Below, piece after piece: positions 17,601 to 26,110 of a stretch of DNA of 64,000 nt (position 1 is its first letter; every line of letters starts with the position of its first letter). The stretch is taken from assembly GCA_050018415.1 (NCBI GenBank), contig JBEKAB010000009.1, forward strand, positions 49,259-113,258, read 5' to 3'. The translations under genes and the position numbers were made by a program. Under the pieces are notes generated by a model. The model ran no database searches. It saw nothing but the letters and a program-made list of their open reading frames with translations, and had not been told where the DNA came from. This stretch comes from UBA1161 sp002311745. Lineage in GTDB: Bacteria > Planctomycetota > Phycisphaerae > Tepidisphaerales > Tepidisphaeraceae.

Positions 17601-19540
17601 AACGTACCGGGCCCGCCAAAGGTCAAGGCGCCGCTTTGCGTGGGAACGTCGGCGATGGTTCCAGCATAGGTCATCGAGTTGGCGCTCTTGACGTCGATGG
17701 TGCCGCCGGCGTTGCCCAACTCGATGCCGCGAGTGCTGCCGAATGTGAACGTGTTCACGTTGTCGAACATCGTGCCGCCGTTGAGCGTGATGTAGTTGGC
17801 CACAGTCGAGCCGGGCGCCGTACCAAACGCGTTGCCTCCCGTGCCGAAGTTCACCGTCGCCCCGTTGCCGATGTTCCATATCCCCGCGTAAGTGCTGCCC
17901 AGGTTCAGGTACAGGGTGCCTGATCCAACCACGTTGATCGTCGTAGTCGTGGCGCCTCCGACCAACGGGGTGCCCGAAGTCCCCAGTGTGAAGGCGTCGG
18001 ATGTGCTGCTGCCGGTGCCAATGGACACGCTGCTGGCCGTGGCGCCCACCGTGGTGACGCCGCTGCTGGTCGCGCTGGCGCCGGTGCCGATCAGCGTGCC
18101 GCCGTTGTTGAGGGCGATGGCGTTGGCGGCCGTGACGTTGTTGATGCTGAGTGTTCCGCCGTTGTAGATGGTCGCCGTGCCCGTGCCCAGGGCCGCCGCC
18201 CCTGAGGCTTGCACGGTGCCCGAGTTGATCGTCGTGCCGCCGGTGTAGCTGTTGGACGCGTCGGACAACGTCAGCGTCCCGCTGCCGCCCATCACGATGC
18301 TGCCGCCCGTGCCGCTGATCAGGCCGGAAATGTTGGATGTGGTCGTGGAGGGATTGAGGGTCAGCGCGTTGCCGCCGAGGGTGACCGCGCCCGTACCGGT
18401 TAACGACCGTAGGTTGGCAGCCGCCTGCAGGGCCAGCGTGCCGCTGCTGGAAACATCCGTTATGTTGCTGCCCAAGGCGGTGGCATTGCCAAGGTTCAGC
18501 GTCGTGCCCGATCCTAGGGTGACCGCCGTGCCGCTGGTCAGCGTGGCAGCGCTGCCCAGCGTGATGGCGCCGGTGTCCTGGAAAGTGATCGTGTGCGCGA
18601 TGGCGTCGTCGCTCAACGCGCCCAGGGTCAGCGTGCCGATACCCGTGCCGTTGTCTTTCACGTCGAAAACGGTGCTGCCCGTTACCTTGGTCGCTCCGAA
18701 AGTCAGGTTGTAAGCGGTACCGCTGGCGATGCCCGAGCCGTTGGCGATGTTCAGCGTCTGGCTGCCGATGGACAGCGCTCCCAATATCGAGCTGGTCGTG
18801 TTCGTGCTCGTGCGATCCACGTCGATCGTGGCGGTGTTGCTCACCGTCACCGCATTGTTGTAAGTCTCCGCGCTTGCCGAGGTGTTCTGCAAATCCAGCG
18901 TGCCGCCGGCCAGGGTCAAAGTCCCCGTGCCCATGCCCGCGGCGTTCTGGACTTGCAACGTGCCGGAGTTGACCGTCACCCCGCCTTTAAACGTGTTGGT
19001 TCCGCCCAGCCGCAGCGTGCCCGGTCCGGTGAAATTCAACCCGAACGTGTTGCTCCCGTCGCTGATCACGCCCGTCGTCAAAACCAGCGTGCCGCTCGTG
19101 CCGACGCTGACGTTTTGGTTGCTTCCCAGCGTTATGCCCAGGTCAAACGTCTCCGTGGCCGTGGCGTTATCCACCAGCCCGGTGCTGCCGCTGAGGGCGA
19201 TGGAACTGCCGGTGATCGTATATGCGCTGGCGCCGCTGTTGAAGGTGACCCCCACGAGGCTCAGGCCCGCGGTCTCGTCGTTGTTCAGGGTCGTCCTCGA
19301 CGATGTGCCAAACGCCACGCTGTCGCCCGTCCCCGGCACCGTGCCACCCCAGTTGGAGCCGAGGTTCCAGTTGTTGCTGGTAGGGCTGCTGCTCCACGTG
19401 CGCTGCGTGGCCAGCGCTTGCTGCGCCACCAGCCCCACCGCCGCCGAAACGGCCAGGGCCAGCGCCCGCGTCCTGCGGCGACTAATTGTTCGTTTGTTGT
19501 GGATACAGTTATTTGTGGCGATACCCGTGTCGCTTGTCAT
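11660..19540 (-). CDS. Giant PEP-CTERM protein with autotransporter-associated beta-strand repeats
   Basis: A 2626-residue surface protein. An unusually long signal peptide (RRRTRALALAVSAAVGLVAQ, then QALA) is followed by about 1900 residues of repeats. These are of the kind GxGTLTLSGANTYSGATTxS followed by xGTLQLG, i.e. the autotransporter-associated beta-strand repeat, which folds as a beta-helix. Residues near 1950-2550 are immunoglobulin-like or choice-of-anchor segments. The end is a PEP-CTERM anchor: LPEPSTAAMMALAGVGVLTR plus an Arg cluster, recognised by exosortase in other bacteria. AAGGAG precedes the start. Two adjacent 306-bp units near 16440-17050 are an in-frame duplication. Adhesion or a cell-surface layer is a reasonable guess. 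No transporter barrel is present. Confidence 0.93.
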   Translation of the reverse strand: MTSDTGIATNNCIHNKRTISRRRTRALALAVSAAVGLVAQQALATQRTWSSSPTSNNWNLGSNWGGTVPGTGDSVAFGTSSRTTLNNDETAGLSLVGVTFNSGASAYTITGSSIALSGSTGLVDNATATETFDLGITLGSNQNVSVGTSGTLVLTTGVISDGSNTFGLNFTGPGTLRLGGTNTFKGGVTVNSGTLQVQNAAGMGTGTLTLAGGTLDLQNTSASAETYNNAVTVSNTATIDVDRTSTNTTSSILGALSIGSQTLNIANGSGIASGTAYNLTFGATKVTGSTVFDVKDNGTGIGTLTLGALSDDAIAHTITFQDTGAITLGSAATLTSGTAVTLGSGTTLNLGNATALGSNITDVSSSGTLALQAAANLRSLTGTGAVTLGGNALTLNPSTTTSNISGLISGTGGSIVMGGSGTLTLSDASNSYTGGTTINSGTVQASGAAALGTGTATIYNGGTLSINNVTAANAIALNNGGTLIGTGASATSSGVTTVGATASSVSIGTGSSTSDAFTLGTSGTPLVGGATTTTINVVGSGTLYLNLGSTYAGIWNIGNGATVNFGTGGNAFGTAPGSTVANYITLNGGTMFDNVNTFTFGSTRGIELGNAGGTIDVKSANSMTYAGTIADVPTQSGALTFGGPGTLILQGANTYSGGTAINGGTLSISADNNLGATGTALSMNGGTLNPTVSFSSNRNITLGSSGGTFNMGSGATLTESGLIGGTGGLTMSTGTGTLLLSGADTYLGTTTISSGVLQLGNASAVQNSTVSVGATNGLTFGTGLSPFTLGGLSGASNFALSDTGSSAVTINVGNNSANSTYSGVMSGAGGLSKIGTGTLTLSSANTYAGATSISAGTVQLGVANAIPGGAGKGDVTVNGTLDLHTFSETINGLIGSGTVDTVTGGTPTLTIGSNGDGGTFSGVIKNTAGTLALVKSGAGTEILSGANTYSGATTVSAGTLQLGAGNAIPSGTGKGDVTVNGTLDLNTFSATINGLIGSGTVDTVAGGTPVLTLGSNGDGGTFSGAIKNTAGTLSLIKSGAGTEILSGINTYTGGTTINGGGTLQIQADSGLGNASGALAIGGGTLNTTANILSSRGITLNTGTDTFNVNSGFTLTESGIIGSTGGLTKATGTGTLVLSNNSNSYGGGTTLSAGTLQVGAVGALGSGSVTLNGGTLDLATDNSVNAYNTTIGGTVTIASDRASSGAGITHTLGTLSIAAGDTLNLTKGANVSSSTAGLTFGTTTLPGSGTAPIFNEASGTLLTLGALSGASNLNEQGSGQLTLATASSNTSGTATLTGGTMVLGNTSALGSSAVALHLNGGTLDLATDSSVNPYSTTVGGTATIASDLAGSGGAITHTLGTLSIGANTLDLTKGANVASGIAGLTFGNTTLSANNAVFDTASGTNLTLGALSGNFSFTKQDTGTLTLNSVSGRTSGTVTLSGGTMVLGNASALGSTGVSLALNGGTLDLDTGTSVNAYGISGIGGTPVGIVCDSPTSVSSVSYTLGSITTIAADQVNVTKGANVTGTAQLTLGTVAPSAGGATFDTGPGVTLYLGAFSSHHSWTKQDSGTLIMNSPSIDTGATVTLAGGTMVLGSTSALGDSGKALAISSGTLDLATNTSITAYNTTISGPASILSDRLSGGSGITHTLGNLTINGSQLSVSAGSNVSANSAYGLAFLGTGTTTLSGNPTFDVADNGSGVGTLTLGALNDGGTARTITLQDNGAMVLGTAANTITAGTNFSIGPNFTLNLNQISDLGTTTGGRVDLNNSGALVLGANQQYVRSLTGSGSVNLNSYTLTVSPTTTTPNISGGISGSGSFVMAGTGAVTLSGNNSYGGTTSLNAGTTYLDGITSGQGNYSVGANAALGGIGTIGLANNASLSLTGTSASAMAILSPGDIANPLGTLAVTTSGTGKVTLGNFSELAIDINGANADALHVTGNLNTNSASNKLLLNMTGANQGLYPIATYTSLTSGANPFASVSGLDANYMLQAGTTELDVIHRGTIGTITASSPTVIVNGTVPFTFTVQNTAPTGGAALSFSASGVSNVIGSASGSAKAGYASDDTGGLYFTAGSTTGTVLGSFSVSDSSATNSPQTGSVSATVEDHASGSINPVSGSTDFGTVITQASVTPYVFNIGNASGLRAGLQVNSVAGSGSAGTLSGGPAYSYVVAAGGTSSSSYTFTPDTSTIGAYSATQTFTTGDDQNVWGHNTPSANLAVQVTGNVEDHASGTASVTAGDNFNAFVNTNLTATVNLAAAATDGSGADRAGLQVGGTSGNLSGGTIGVIGAGSSSNYTAAFNTGATAGAGGVQVSFDTGDDQSLPGAGSITTGNVTATITGSILDHAVVPDLPVTTPHVTQGQSVNFTYALSNLGGSANRDDAAVSSVSGEANGYASGFTVPITIASGGPSAWLTGTFTPTYGGPSSQQFSFTYGDLHNNYSGANNNNQTANVTVNGTVDALVEVDADSSNATAAGRPQLDGTSNINGGAGANRGYVSVTADNSQGTLPVLFGFVSDGNLATNLAALEADLTTFHYTWLDASGNYSSGDGLMGSGDTADALALGDFGLEVDAPNVLNPDPVVSFDFSKYGSLEVLDIATLSSLPEPSTAAMMALAGVGVLTRRRRRRTAHTN
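16441..17050 (-). repeat. 306-bp in-frame tandem duplication
   Basis: The stretch containing CCGGCCGTGTTCTTGAT at 16449 recurs at 16755, and the two units stay similar for about 300 bp. They encode two copies of a block reading INGLIGSGTVDTV, LTLGSNGDGGTFSG and KSGAGTEILSG. The 306-bp period equals 102 codons. The related protein at 19998-24299 has one diverged copy of this block. Confidence 0.75.
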
Positions 19541-19757
19541 CTCTCCACTCCTTCAGCACGCACACGCACTGTCCCCGCTCAACAGCAACATCGCTGTTGG
19601 CAGCTTCATCGCGCTGCGCGTTACCATCCCAAGTTGTTCAAAACACGTTTAGAAACATGACCGACACTGACGCGCCGCACGCGGGCGAAAAATCGCCGGC
19701 TGTACGGCATTCCCGGGCATCGATGATGCTTCTGGCAGTAGGGCCGCCCTGACGGCC
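19541..19757 (-). promoter_or_regulatory. Conserved structured leader, copy 1
   Basis: This is the 217 nt upstream of the 2626-residue gene. In transcript order it holds the hairpin GGCCG-TCAGGG-CGGCC (19757-19742), CTGCCAGAA, the hairpin GCATC-ATC-GATGC (19729-19717) and the hairpin GGCGA-TTTT-TCGCC (19697-19684). Degraded similarity continues to the start codon. The same order and spacing occur upstream of the second giant gene (24300-24519). Its role is unknown; it could be an RNA regulator or a conserved promoter. Confidence 0.55.
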
Positions 19758-19997
19758 ACTGTTGCTTCTCAATTTGCCCCATCTCCGGGCAAAGACAATC
19801 CTGAAAACAAAATTTTCGGATTTTCCAGCGCGATTTGCTTGCCGACTTTTCCGCTTATTCCGCTTATGCCGGCGCCCGTCGCAATATGTCCCTGATTTGT
19901 CGTAATAGGGGAATGCAGAAAAACCAATCGGCGTTTCACCTCGTCCGGGAAAGCCTGGCCAAACCTTACGCCGGCGCCGAGTGAAAGATGGGATGGT

Positions 19998-22900
19998 TTA
20001 TCTAAATATGCGGCGCCGACGCAGAAGCATGCCGCCAGCTCCAGCGCCCAAAAGCCCCAATATCGACGGCTCAGGCACCGCCACCGCGACGCCCACGATT
20101 TCCAGGCCGCTATATTTGCTGAAGTCGAAATCCAGGACAGGATCCGTTGCCGAAACCCCGCTCAAATCGACTTCCATTTGATAGTCATTATAAACCGACA
20201 AGAGACCGCTGTTACCGCTGTTTTGCGTGCCGTCGCCCAGCGAATAGTTCCCGCTCGCATCGTACCAGGTGTAATGAAACGCGGTTAAATCGGATTCCAG
20301 CGACGCCAAATCGCTTCCCGAGTTAAAAGCGAACATGACCTGCCCGGTGCCCGATGGCACATTCAGATATCCCCTGCTGGCCCCTTGGCCGTCGCCCAAG
20401 CCGCTAAGCAGCGGACGCCCGGCGGCCACCGCGTTGCTGTTGTCCGCCGTCAGCTCGACCAGCGCATCCACCTGAGCATTGACCGTCAGCGTCGCGGTCT
20501 GGTTGCTGTTGTAGCCGGCGTATTGGTCCTGGTCGCCGTAAGTGAAGGTGAACTGCTGGCTGGCGGGCCCGCCGTATTGTGGCGTGAACGTGCCGGTGAA
20601 AAGTGCGCTGGACCCGCCAGAGGCGATGTTGACCGGGCCGGCGAATCCGCTGGCGTAGCCGTTGGCATCCGGCGACACGGTCGAAACCGTCGCTCCGTCG
20701 CGCAGCGCCGAACCGCCCAGCGGATTGCTCAGCGCGTAGCTGAAATTGACGCTCTGACCCTGAGTGACATGCGGCGTGCTGATCGTCTGATTTGCAATGA
20801 CGGCATGGTCGAAGACCGTGCCAGAGACGTTGATTGTTTGGTTCGTAAGGTTCGTGTTACCAAGTCCGCTGGTGCCGGTGCCGTCGGATGTGAGGTTGAT
20901 TTTGATTGTGCCGCTTTGCGTGCCGGCCGTGTTGGTGTTGATGCCCACGCTCATTGTGGAACCGTCGGTTGCAAGCGGGCTGAGTAGGCTGATCGCCCCT
21001 CCATTGTTGGTTGCATTTCCGGTAATGGATCCGAACGACGCATCCAATTTTTCGCTGTAACCGTCGTTGGCGGCCGTATTGGTAATGCTCAGAGCTTGCG
21101 ATAGTGACGAGCCGACAAATTGGGGCGCAAGGCTGACCGATGAAACGGAATTCGGCGCCGCCAAGCGGTATACACCGCCGCTGACCGTAATGGTCTGCGC
21201 CGAAATTGCCGTTTGGAGCAGACTGTTGGCTACGTCATCGCTATAGAACGTGATTGTGCTCGTCTGGCTGACTGGCCCTGCGGTCGCGGTGCTGTTTACT
21301 CCCAACGAAATGGCATTGGTCGTTTGGCCCGGAGCAAGTTGATCGAAAGTCAGCACGGGTGAACCGTTGCGCAAAGTAAACCCGGCACCAAGGTTTTCGG
21401 AGAATCCGTCGGTAGGGGCGGTGTTTTGAATGTTGGGGGTGGCTGGTTTGAGAAATCCGTTGACATGCACGTTGCCCAGGTTGATCGTTGTCGGAAGCGT
21501 GTTAACTTGCGCCCAGCGGCACATGTCGACGAGGACACTGGTGAACTGCCCGGGACCGCTGGCCACAACGATCTTGGGATCAAATCCGAGATTCGGATCG
21601 TAGGCCACCAGTGTAAAGCCGCCAAGGGGTGTCCCCACGCACTTGAAAATGCAATAAGCGCCAGCGCCTTCACTTCCCTGGCCGTTGAAGTTTGCGTTGT
21701 TAGATAGATTAAGAGAATCGCTGTATTGCAATGCTCCGTTAACGACCGTCAGGGTTGAAATGCCTGGACTGCTGTTGGAAGTTCCCGGGGTTCCCAAAAT
21801 AACGTTGTAGGTTCCCAAAGCATTCAGAGGTCCGGTAGTCAAAGTACCGATGCCGCCGCCACTGTCTCCGGGGCTCAGCGTTCCCCATACGTTGGTCGCC
21901 GAATCGCTGATGTTAACCGTTCCGTTGACCCTGCCGGTGCCCGAGAGAATCGGGGTTCCCGTAGTGGTAGCACCTCCAACGTTAACGGTGGATCCGGCGG
22001 CGGTTGATCCGTCGATCTGCAGGGTGCCGTTGTTGATTGTGGTGGTGCCTGTATAAGTGTTGGCCCCCGACAGGATTTCAGTACCCGTCCCGGTCTTGAC
22101 AACCGAGACTTGTCGGACCGTATTCTGGATCACCCCGCTGAATGTTCCGGAATCTCCGTTGCTGCCGATGGTGAGTTGTGAAAGACCGCCCGTTTGGGCA
22201 TGCGAGTCCACGACGCCGCTGCCGTTCAGCGCATTGATAACGGGCGAATACGAATTCAGTTCCAGTGTTCCATTAACCGTTACATCGCCATATCCGGAAC
22301 CGCCGGGGAGTGCCGCGGAATTATTCAATTGGAGAGTGCCGTAATTGATGTACGTTCCGCCGGTGTAGGAATTACTGGCGTTGGAAATGATCACGATACC
22401 GCCGACGCCGGACGTCACCAGCGCGCCAGTGCCGGTGATTGGACCCGCTAACGTTAGCGTGGTGCCGTTTTCGAGTGCGAAATCAGGCCCGCCAGTCGAA
22501 TTCAGTATCATATGGCGGCTGGTGTTGACGATCGGCGAGGCCAAAAAAAGCGTCCCACCGTTGAAGGTCACGGCACCGGAAGAGTCCCCCAAATTTGCGT
22601 CGGAGGAGACCTCGAGGTCACCACTATTCAACACGGTTCCGCCAGTATAGGTATTAGTGCCGGAAAGCGTGATGTAGCCCATGCCAACTTTAGTGAGGGC
22701 TCCCGAACCCGTGATTATTCCACTGCAGAAGCTTTGCCATCCGTTGCTGTCGAATGTTCCGCCGCCGGCGTTCAGCGTTATGCCCCGATTGGAGTTCATG
22801 GTGATGTTTGTGGCCGTTTGCAGCGTGCCCCCGTTGAAAGTCAAACTGTCGGCAATAGGCGAAGTCGGCACCGCGCCTAGCGCATAATCGCTGTTGATAT

Positions 22901-24299
22901 TCAGTACGCCCCCGTTCAAGAAGGTCTTGCCGGAATACGAGTTGAGTGCCGTCAGGATGACTTTGCCCGGTCCGCTCTTGGTCAAACTCGTCGCCACGCC
23001 GTTGTCCTGGATGGCTGAGTCGATCTCAAGGTTGGCCTTGGTGCTGTTCTGGATCAGGACCAAGTCGCCGCCGGTTGGGCCGCGGAGGACTCCACCGCCG
23101 ATAACTGCCGTGCTGGCCACCGCCGGCGTGACCAGGATGCCGCCCGATGTGATCGTCAGAAATGTCAAGCCGGTCAGCGAGACTTGGCCGGGGTTGGTTG
23201 CGCTGAATCGCAGGCTGTTCACCGAAGTGGTGCTGTTTAGCATAGTGGTGATGCTGCTGTTGACGTCCCCGTTTTGCGAACCCGACCCGATGCTGCTGCT
23301 GGTATTGCCGGTGTACGAACTGTTGGCCAGACCGGAGATGCTCTGATTCGTGCCGTTGCTGGCCACCGCCCAGGTGTTCCCACCGAACGTCGCCCAGCCC
23401 CCAAGAATGCCGTTGGTGCTGCCGCTGCTACTGAAATATCCGTTGGTCCCGCCGCCAGTGGCGCCGCTTTCCTCGAAATCCAACGTCGAACCCACGTTCC
23501 TTGTGATGGCACCCAGCGTCTCGGTCAGTGATCCGCCGGATACCGCCATGCTAAGGGTGGATTGACCCGCATTCAGCGTCAATCCATGAAACGTCTGGGC
23601 ATTGAAGGTGTTCGATTTGCCGTTGATACCCAGGTTACCGCCACCCATGACCAGGGCCGAATTGCTGCTGACGATGTTGCTCGTTGGCGCCCCGATCGCC
23701 GCGAAGTTCAGTAACAGCGCTCCATCGTTGACCGTCGTGGTGCCCGAGTACGTGTTTGCCCCATTCAGGACAACCGAGCCCGCGCCGTTGAGCGCCAAAC
23801 CCAATCCGTTGCCGCTGATCACCCCGCCAAACTGCAGAATACCCCCGCTGACCACGTTCACATTGCTTGAGGACTGCAGCGCCAGATTGAGGTTGATGGT
23901 CTCCGGGTTGACGCCGCTGTTGTCGATAATGTTACCGCTGAGGTCGATGGCGTCACCGCCAATGACGAACGCGCCGGCGCCGCTGTTGAAGGTGATGCTC
24001 GTGGCAGTGAGGTTGGTTAGGTTGTTTGTGTTGGTGGTCGTGCTCGTTCCATCGAAGACGAAGTTGCCAGTACTGCCGTTGCCCGGGAAGTAACCCCCGC
24101 CGCCCCAGTTTCCAGCGCTCGACCAGTTCGCGCCAGAGCCGCCGATCCAAGTGTACGTGTTGACCGCGGCCAGCGCTTTCTGCGCCGCCAGCCCCACCGC
24201 CGCCGAAACGGCCAAGGCCAAAGCCCGCGCCGCTCGGCCTCGAAGAATCTGCTTTTTGTGATGACAAGAAACGCGCGCGCACCCGCCACCCTTGGTCAT
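19998..24299 (-). CDS. Large PEP-CTERM protein with autotransporter-associated beta-strand repeats
   Basis: A 1433-residue paralogue of the neighbouring giant protein. The start is placed at ATG 24299 because GAGGAG lies 8 bases before it. The signal peptide (ARALALAVSAAVGLAAQKALA) is nearly the same as in the paralogue. After the signal comes NTYTWIGGSGANWSSAGNWG, the usual opening of these proteins, then about 850 residues of beta-strand repeats. Next are segments resembling choice-of-anchor/immunoglobulin-like domains, including HVTQGQSVNFSYALSNPLGG, shared with the paralogue. The C terminus is VPEPSILGLLGAGAGGMLLR plus Arg residues, a PEP-CTERM anchor. It probably is exported, sorted by an exosortase and exposed on the surface. 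It has its own leader, so separate control from the paralogue is likely. Confidence 0.92.
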   Translation of the reverse strand: MTKGGGCARVSCHHKKQILRGRAARALALAVSAAVGLAAQKALAAVNTYTWIGGSGANWSSAGNWGGGGYFPGNGSTGNFVFDGTSTTTNTNNLTNLTATSITFNSGAGAFVIGGDAIDLSGNIIDNSGVNPETINLNLALQSSSNVNVVSGGILQFGGVISGNGLGLALNGAGSVVLNGANTYSGTTTVNDGALLLNFAAIGAPTSNIVSSNSALVMGGGNLGINGKSNTFNAQTFHGLTLNAGQSTLSMAVSGGSLTETLGAITRNVGSTLDFEESGATGGGTNGYFSSSGSTNGILGGWATFGGNTWAVASNGTNQSISGLANSSYTGNTSSSIGSGSQNGDVNSSITTMLNSTTSVNSLRFSATNPGQVSLTGLTFLTITSGGILVTPAVASTAVIGGGVLRGPTGGDLVLIQNSTKANLEIDSAIQDNGVATSLTKSGPGKVILTALNSYSGKTFLNGGVLNINSDYALGAVPTSPIADSLTFNGGTLQTATNITMNSNRGITLNAGGGTFDSNGWQSFCSGIITGSGALTKVGMGYITLSGTNTYTGGTVLNSGDLEVSSDANLGDSSGAVTFNGGTLFLASPIVNTSRHMILNSTGGPDFALENGTTLTLAGPITGTGALVTSGVGGIVIISNASNSYTGGTYINYGTLQLNNSAALPGGSGYGDVTVNGTLELNSYSPVINALNGSGVVDSHAQTGGLSQLTIGSNGDSGTFSGVIQNTVRQVSVVKTGTGTEILSGANTYTGTTTINNGTLQIDGSTAAGSTVNVGGATTTGTPILSGTGRVNGTVNISDSATNVWGTLSPGDSGGGIGTLTTGPLNALGTYNVILGTPGTSNSSPGISTLTVVNGALQYSDSLNLSNNANFNGQGSEGAGAYCIFKCVGTPLGGFTLVAYDPNLGFDPKIVVASGPGQFTSVLVDMCRWAQVNTLPTTINLGNVHVNGFLKPATPNIQNTAPTDGFSENLGAGFTLRNGSPVLTFDQLAPGQTTNAISLGVNSTATAGPVSQTSTITFYSDDVANSLLQTAISAQTITVSGGVYRLAAPNSVSSVSLAPQFVGSSLSQALSITNTAANDGYSEKLDASFGSITGNATNNGGAISLLSPLATDGSTMSVGINTNTAGTQSGTIKINLTSDGTGTSGLGNTNLTNQTINVSGTVFDHAVIANQTISTPHVTQGQSVNFSYALSNPLGGSALRDGATVSTVSPDANGYASGFAGPVNIASGGSSALFTGTFTPQYGGPASQQFTFTYGDQDQYAGYNSNQTATLTVNAQVDALVELTADNSNAVAAGRPLLSGLGDGQGASRGYLNVPSGTGQVMFAFNSGSDLASLESDLTAFHYTWYDASGNYSLGDGTQNSGNSGLLSVYNDYQMEVDLSGVSATDPVLDFDFSKYSGLEIVGVAVAVPEPSILGLLGAGAGGMLLRRRRIFR

Positions 24300-24519
24300 G
24301 TGACAGCTCCTCGAACGCGCAGACGCAGCGCCTCCGCCGCACAGCGACACGCCGCCGATGGCAGCTCCGCCGCGCCGCCCGCTACCAACCCGTTTTGTTC
24401 AAAGCACGTTCAGAAACACGACCGATGCCAACGCCCCGCACGCGGGCGCAGAGTCGCCGGCTGTGCGAGCTTTCCCGAGCATCGATGATGCTTCTGGCAG
24501 TTAGGCCGCCCTGACGGCC
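24300..24519 (-). promoter_or_regulatory. Conserved structured leader, copy 2
   Basis: This leader, 220 nt upstream of the 1433-residue gene, matches copy 1. The hairpin GGCCG-TCAGGG-CGGCC (24519-24504) is identical, and so is GCATC-ATC-GATGC (24491-24479). The third hairpin, GGCG-ACTCTG-CGCC (24458-24445), keeps the pairing although its loop sequence has changed. Spacing between the first two hairpins is identical in both copies. Confidence 0.55.
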
Positions 24520-24762
24520 TTCGTAGTCTGAGTATGCCCATGCCCGCAAAAAGGACCAAATGATAAAGATGTACAAATTTCCCCGTCAGAATCTTAATTT
24601 TCCCCACACTTTTGTTTGTGATGTCTGTAACGGTATAAACCTCATAAACCATATTTCGCTGTCTGCCGACCGATAACAGGCCCAAATTTCCGCGGAAAGA
24701 CTTCAGAAAACCCGCCAGATTTGCATCTTCCCGCTCCGGCTGGTAAACGGCACTCCGCAACC

Positions 24763-25605
24763 ATGATCCGCCGCCACGAGGGCCTCGACTTCCTTCTCAT
24801 CGCTCAACACGACCATGCCCTGCTCGCCGGACATCTCACTTTGCACATCGGCAATGAACTCTTCGCCCCGCCATCCCCTCTGTCGCCCGTCGTCCATGCC
24901 GTCGCCCAGCACGATTGCGGCTGGCAAAGCCAGGACGACCGCCCCACGCTTAATCCGCAGGGTTCGCCCAGTCACGTGTTCGAAATCAGTCACGAAATCG
25001 CCCTGGCCGCTTGGTCGCGGTCCGTCGAGGAGGCCTGCGCCGCCGATCCCTACGCCGCCCTCTTGGTCAGCCTGCACACCATGAACCTGGCCGCCCTGGC
25101 CGCCGAACATCTCGCCAAGCCGGTCACGCCACAATCGCGCCAGGAGCTGTTCAAAATCCATCAGTTCCACCAACGCCAGGTCGAAATCCAGCAGTCCCTG
25201 CGTCAGCGATTGGCGATGCGAACCGACCTGGCCCTGCGCCTGGGGCTCGCCCGGCCGGGCGCCGCGCCGGAGGAAGACCTGCTGCTGGCCAATTTCCACT
25301 TGCTTGAGTTGCTCGACCAGCTCAGTCTGGTGCTTTGCTTTGACCGCCTGGTATTCCGGGAGGTCCAGAACGTTTTTCCTCGCCCGGGCGAATCGCCCGT
25401 CACCGTGCGCTTCGAGCGCGACGACGATGATGGGGCCGTGCATCTGGATCCCTGGCCGTTCGATGAGCCGCGCATCGACCTGCAAGTCCCGGCCAAGCGC
25501 CTGCCCGCCGTCACCTATGAAAATGAAGATCATCTCCGCACCGCCTACGCGGCCGCCCCCAGCGAAATCCTGGAGCTTTCGGTGCGGAGGATGGAAAGCG
25601 AATAG
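24763..25605 (+). CDS. DUF3891 family protein
   Basis: A 280-residue soluble protein starting at ATG 24763 (MIRRHEGLDFLLIAQHDHAL). The first third matches what is known of DUF3891: LIAQHDHALLAGHL, then VVHAVAQHDCGWQ, and further on PYAALLVSLHTMNLA. The conserved His-Asp-His and HDxGW residues suggest a metal-binding helical fold similar to HD-type proteins, but no activity is established. An upstream in-frame start at 24721 lacks a ribosome site; neither has a good one. The neighbours (a lipoprotein and a MoaB/MogA protein) give no clear functional link. Confidence 0.8.
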   Translation: MIRRHEGLDFLLIAQHDHALLAGHLTLHIGNELFAPPSPLSPVVHAVAQHDCGWQSQDDRPTLNPQGSPSHVFEISHEIALAAWSRSVEEACAADPYAALLVSLHTMNLAALAAEHLAKPVTPQSRQELFKIHQFHQRQVEIQQSLRQRLAMRTDLALRLGLARPGAAPEEDLLLANFHLLELLDQLSLVLCFDRLVFREVQNVFPRPGESPVTVRFERDDDDGAVHLDPWPFDEPRIDLQVPAKRLPAVTYENEDHLRTAYAAAPSEILELSVRRMESE

Positions 25606-25638
25606 CCGGCCCGCCCCGCCTCGGTTACGATTGTGCTT

Positions 25639-26073
25639 ATGATGCGAAACCTCCCCCTTATCGCCATTTTTCTGCTCGCTGGCGGCTGCTTGGGCTGCAC
25701 GGCCACGCATAGTTTTGACATCCGCGTGACCAACCGCTCGGCCACGCCGGTGACGGTCTGGCTGACCAAGACTTCCGGCCCCTACGAGGACGGCTGGCAG
25801 CCGCCGGAGGCCCTGGCCCTGCAAACCACCTCCGACACGCACATCGGCGGCGTGATCGTCCCGCCGGGCGAATCCCGCGGCACGAAGATGTCCGCCCAGT
25901 TCGAATCCGGCCAGCACCCCGTCCTGCGCGTCTACCGCTCGGTGCATTTCGACTCGATCCTGGCCATCAGCCGCGGGAGTCCCGATCGTTTCGATTACCT
26001 TCTGACCCCCGGCCGCAACGACCTGGACGTCGTGGCCGACGCCGGCCAGTTGGCGGTGCAACCGCGTCAATGA
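25639..26073 (+). CDS. Hypothetical lipoprotein
   Basis: A 144-residue protein with a signal peptide and lipobox (LIAIFLLAGGCLGC), so a membrane-anchored lipoprotein is likely. The mature part opens HSFDIRVTNRSATPVTVWLT, a beta-sandwich style. It is rich in Pro and Gly around VIVPPGESRGTKMSAQFESG, and ends RNDLDVVADAGQLAV. No family was recognised. It begins 33 bp after the DUF3891 gene and ends 37 bp before the MoaB/MogA gene, all in one direction, so they may be one transcript. Two ATG codons (25639, 25642) are possible starts. Confidence 0.65.
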   Translation: MMRNLPLIAIFLLAGGCLGCTATHSFDIRVTNRSATPVTVWLTKTSGPYEDGWQPPEALALQTTSDTHIGGVIVPPGESRGTKMSAQFESGQHPVLRVYRSVHFDSILAISRGSPDRFDYLLTPGRNDLDVVADAGQLAVQPRQ

Positions 26074-26110
26074 TCTTTTAACCGCGTTGCGTGCGACGCG
26101 CTTCGCTTCC

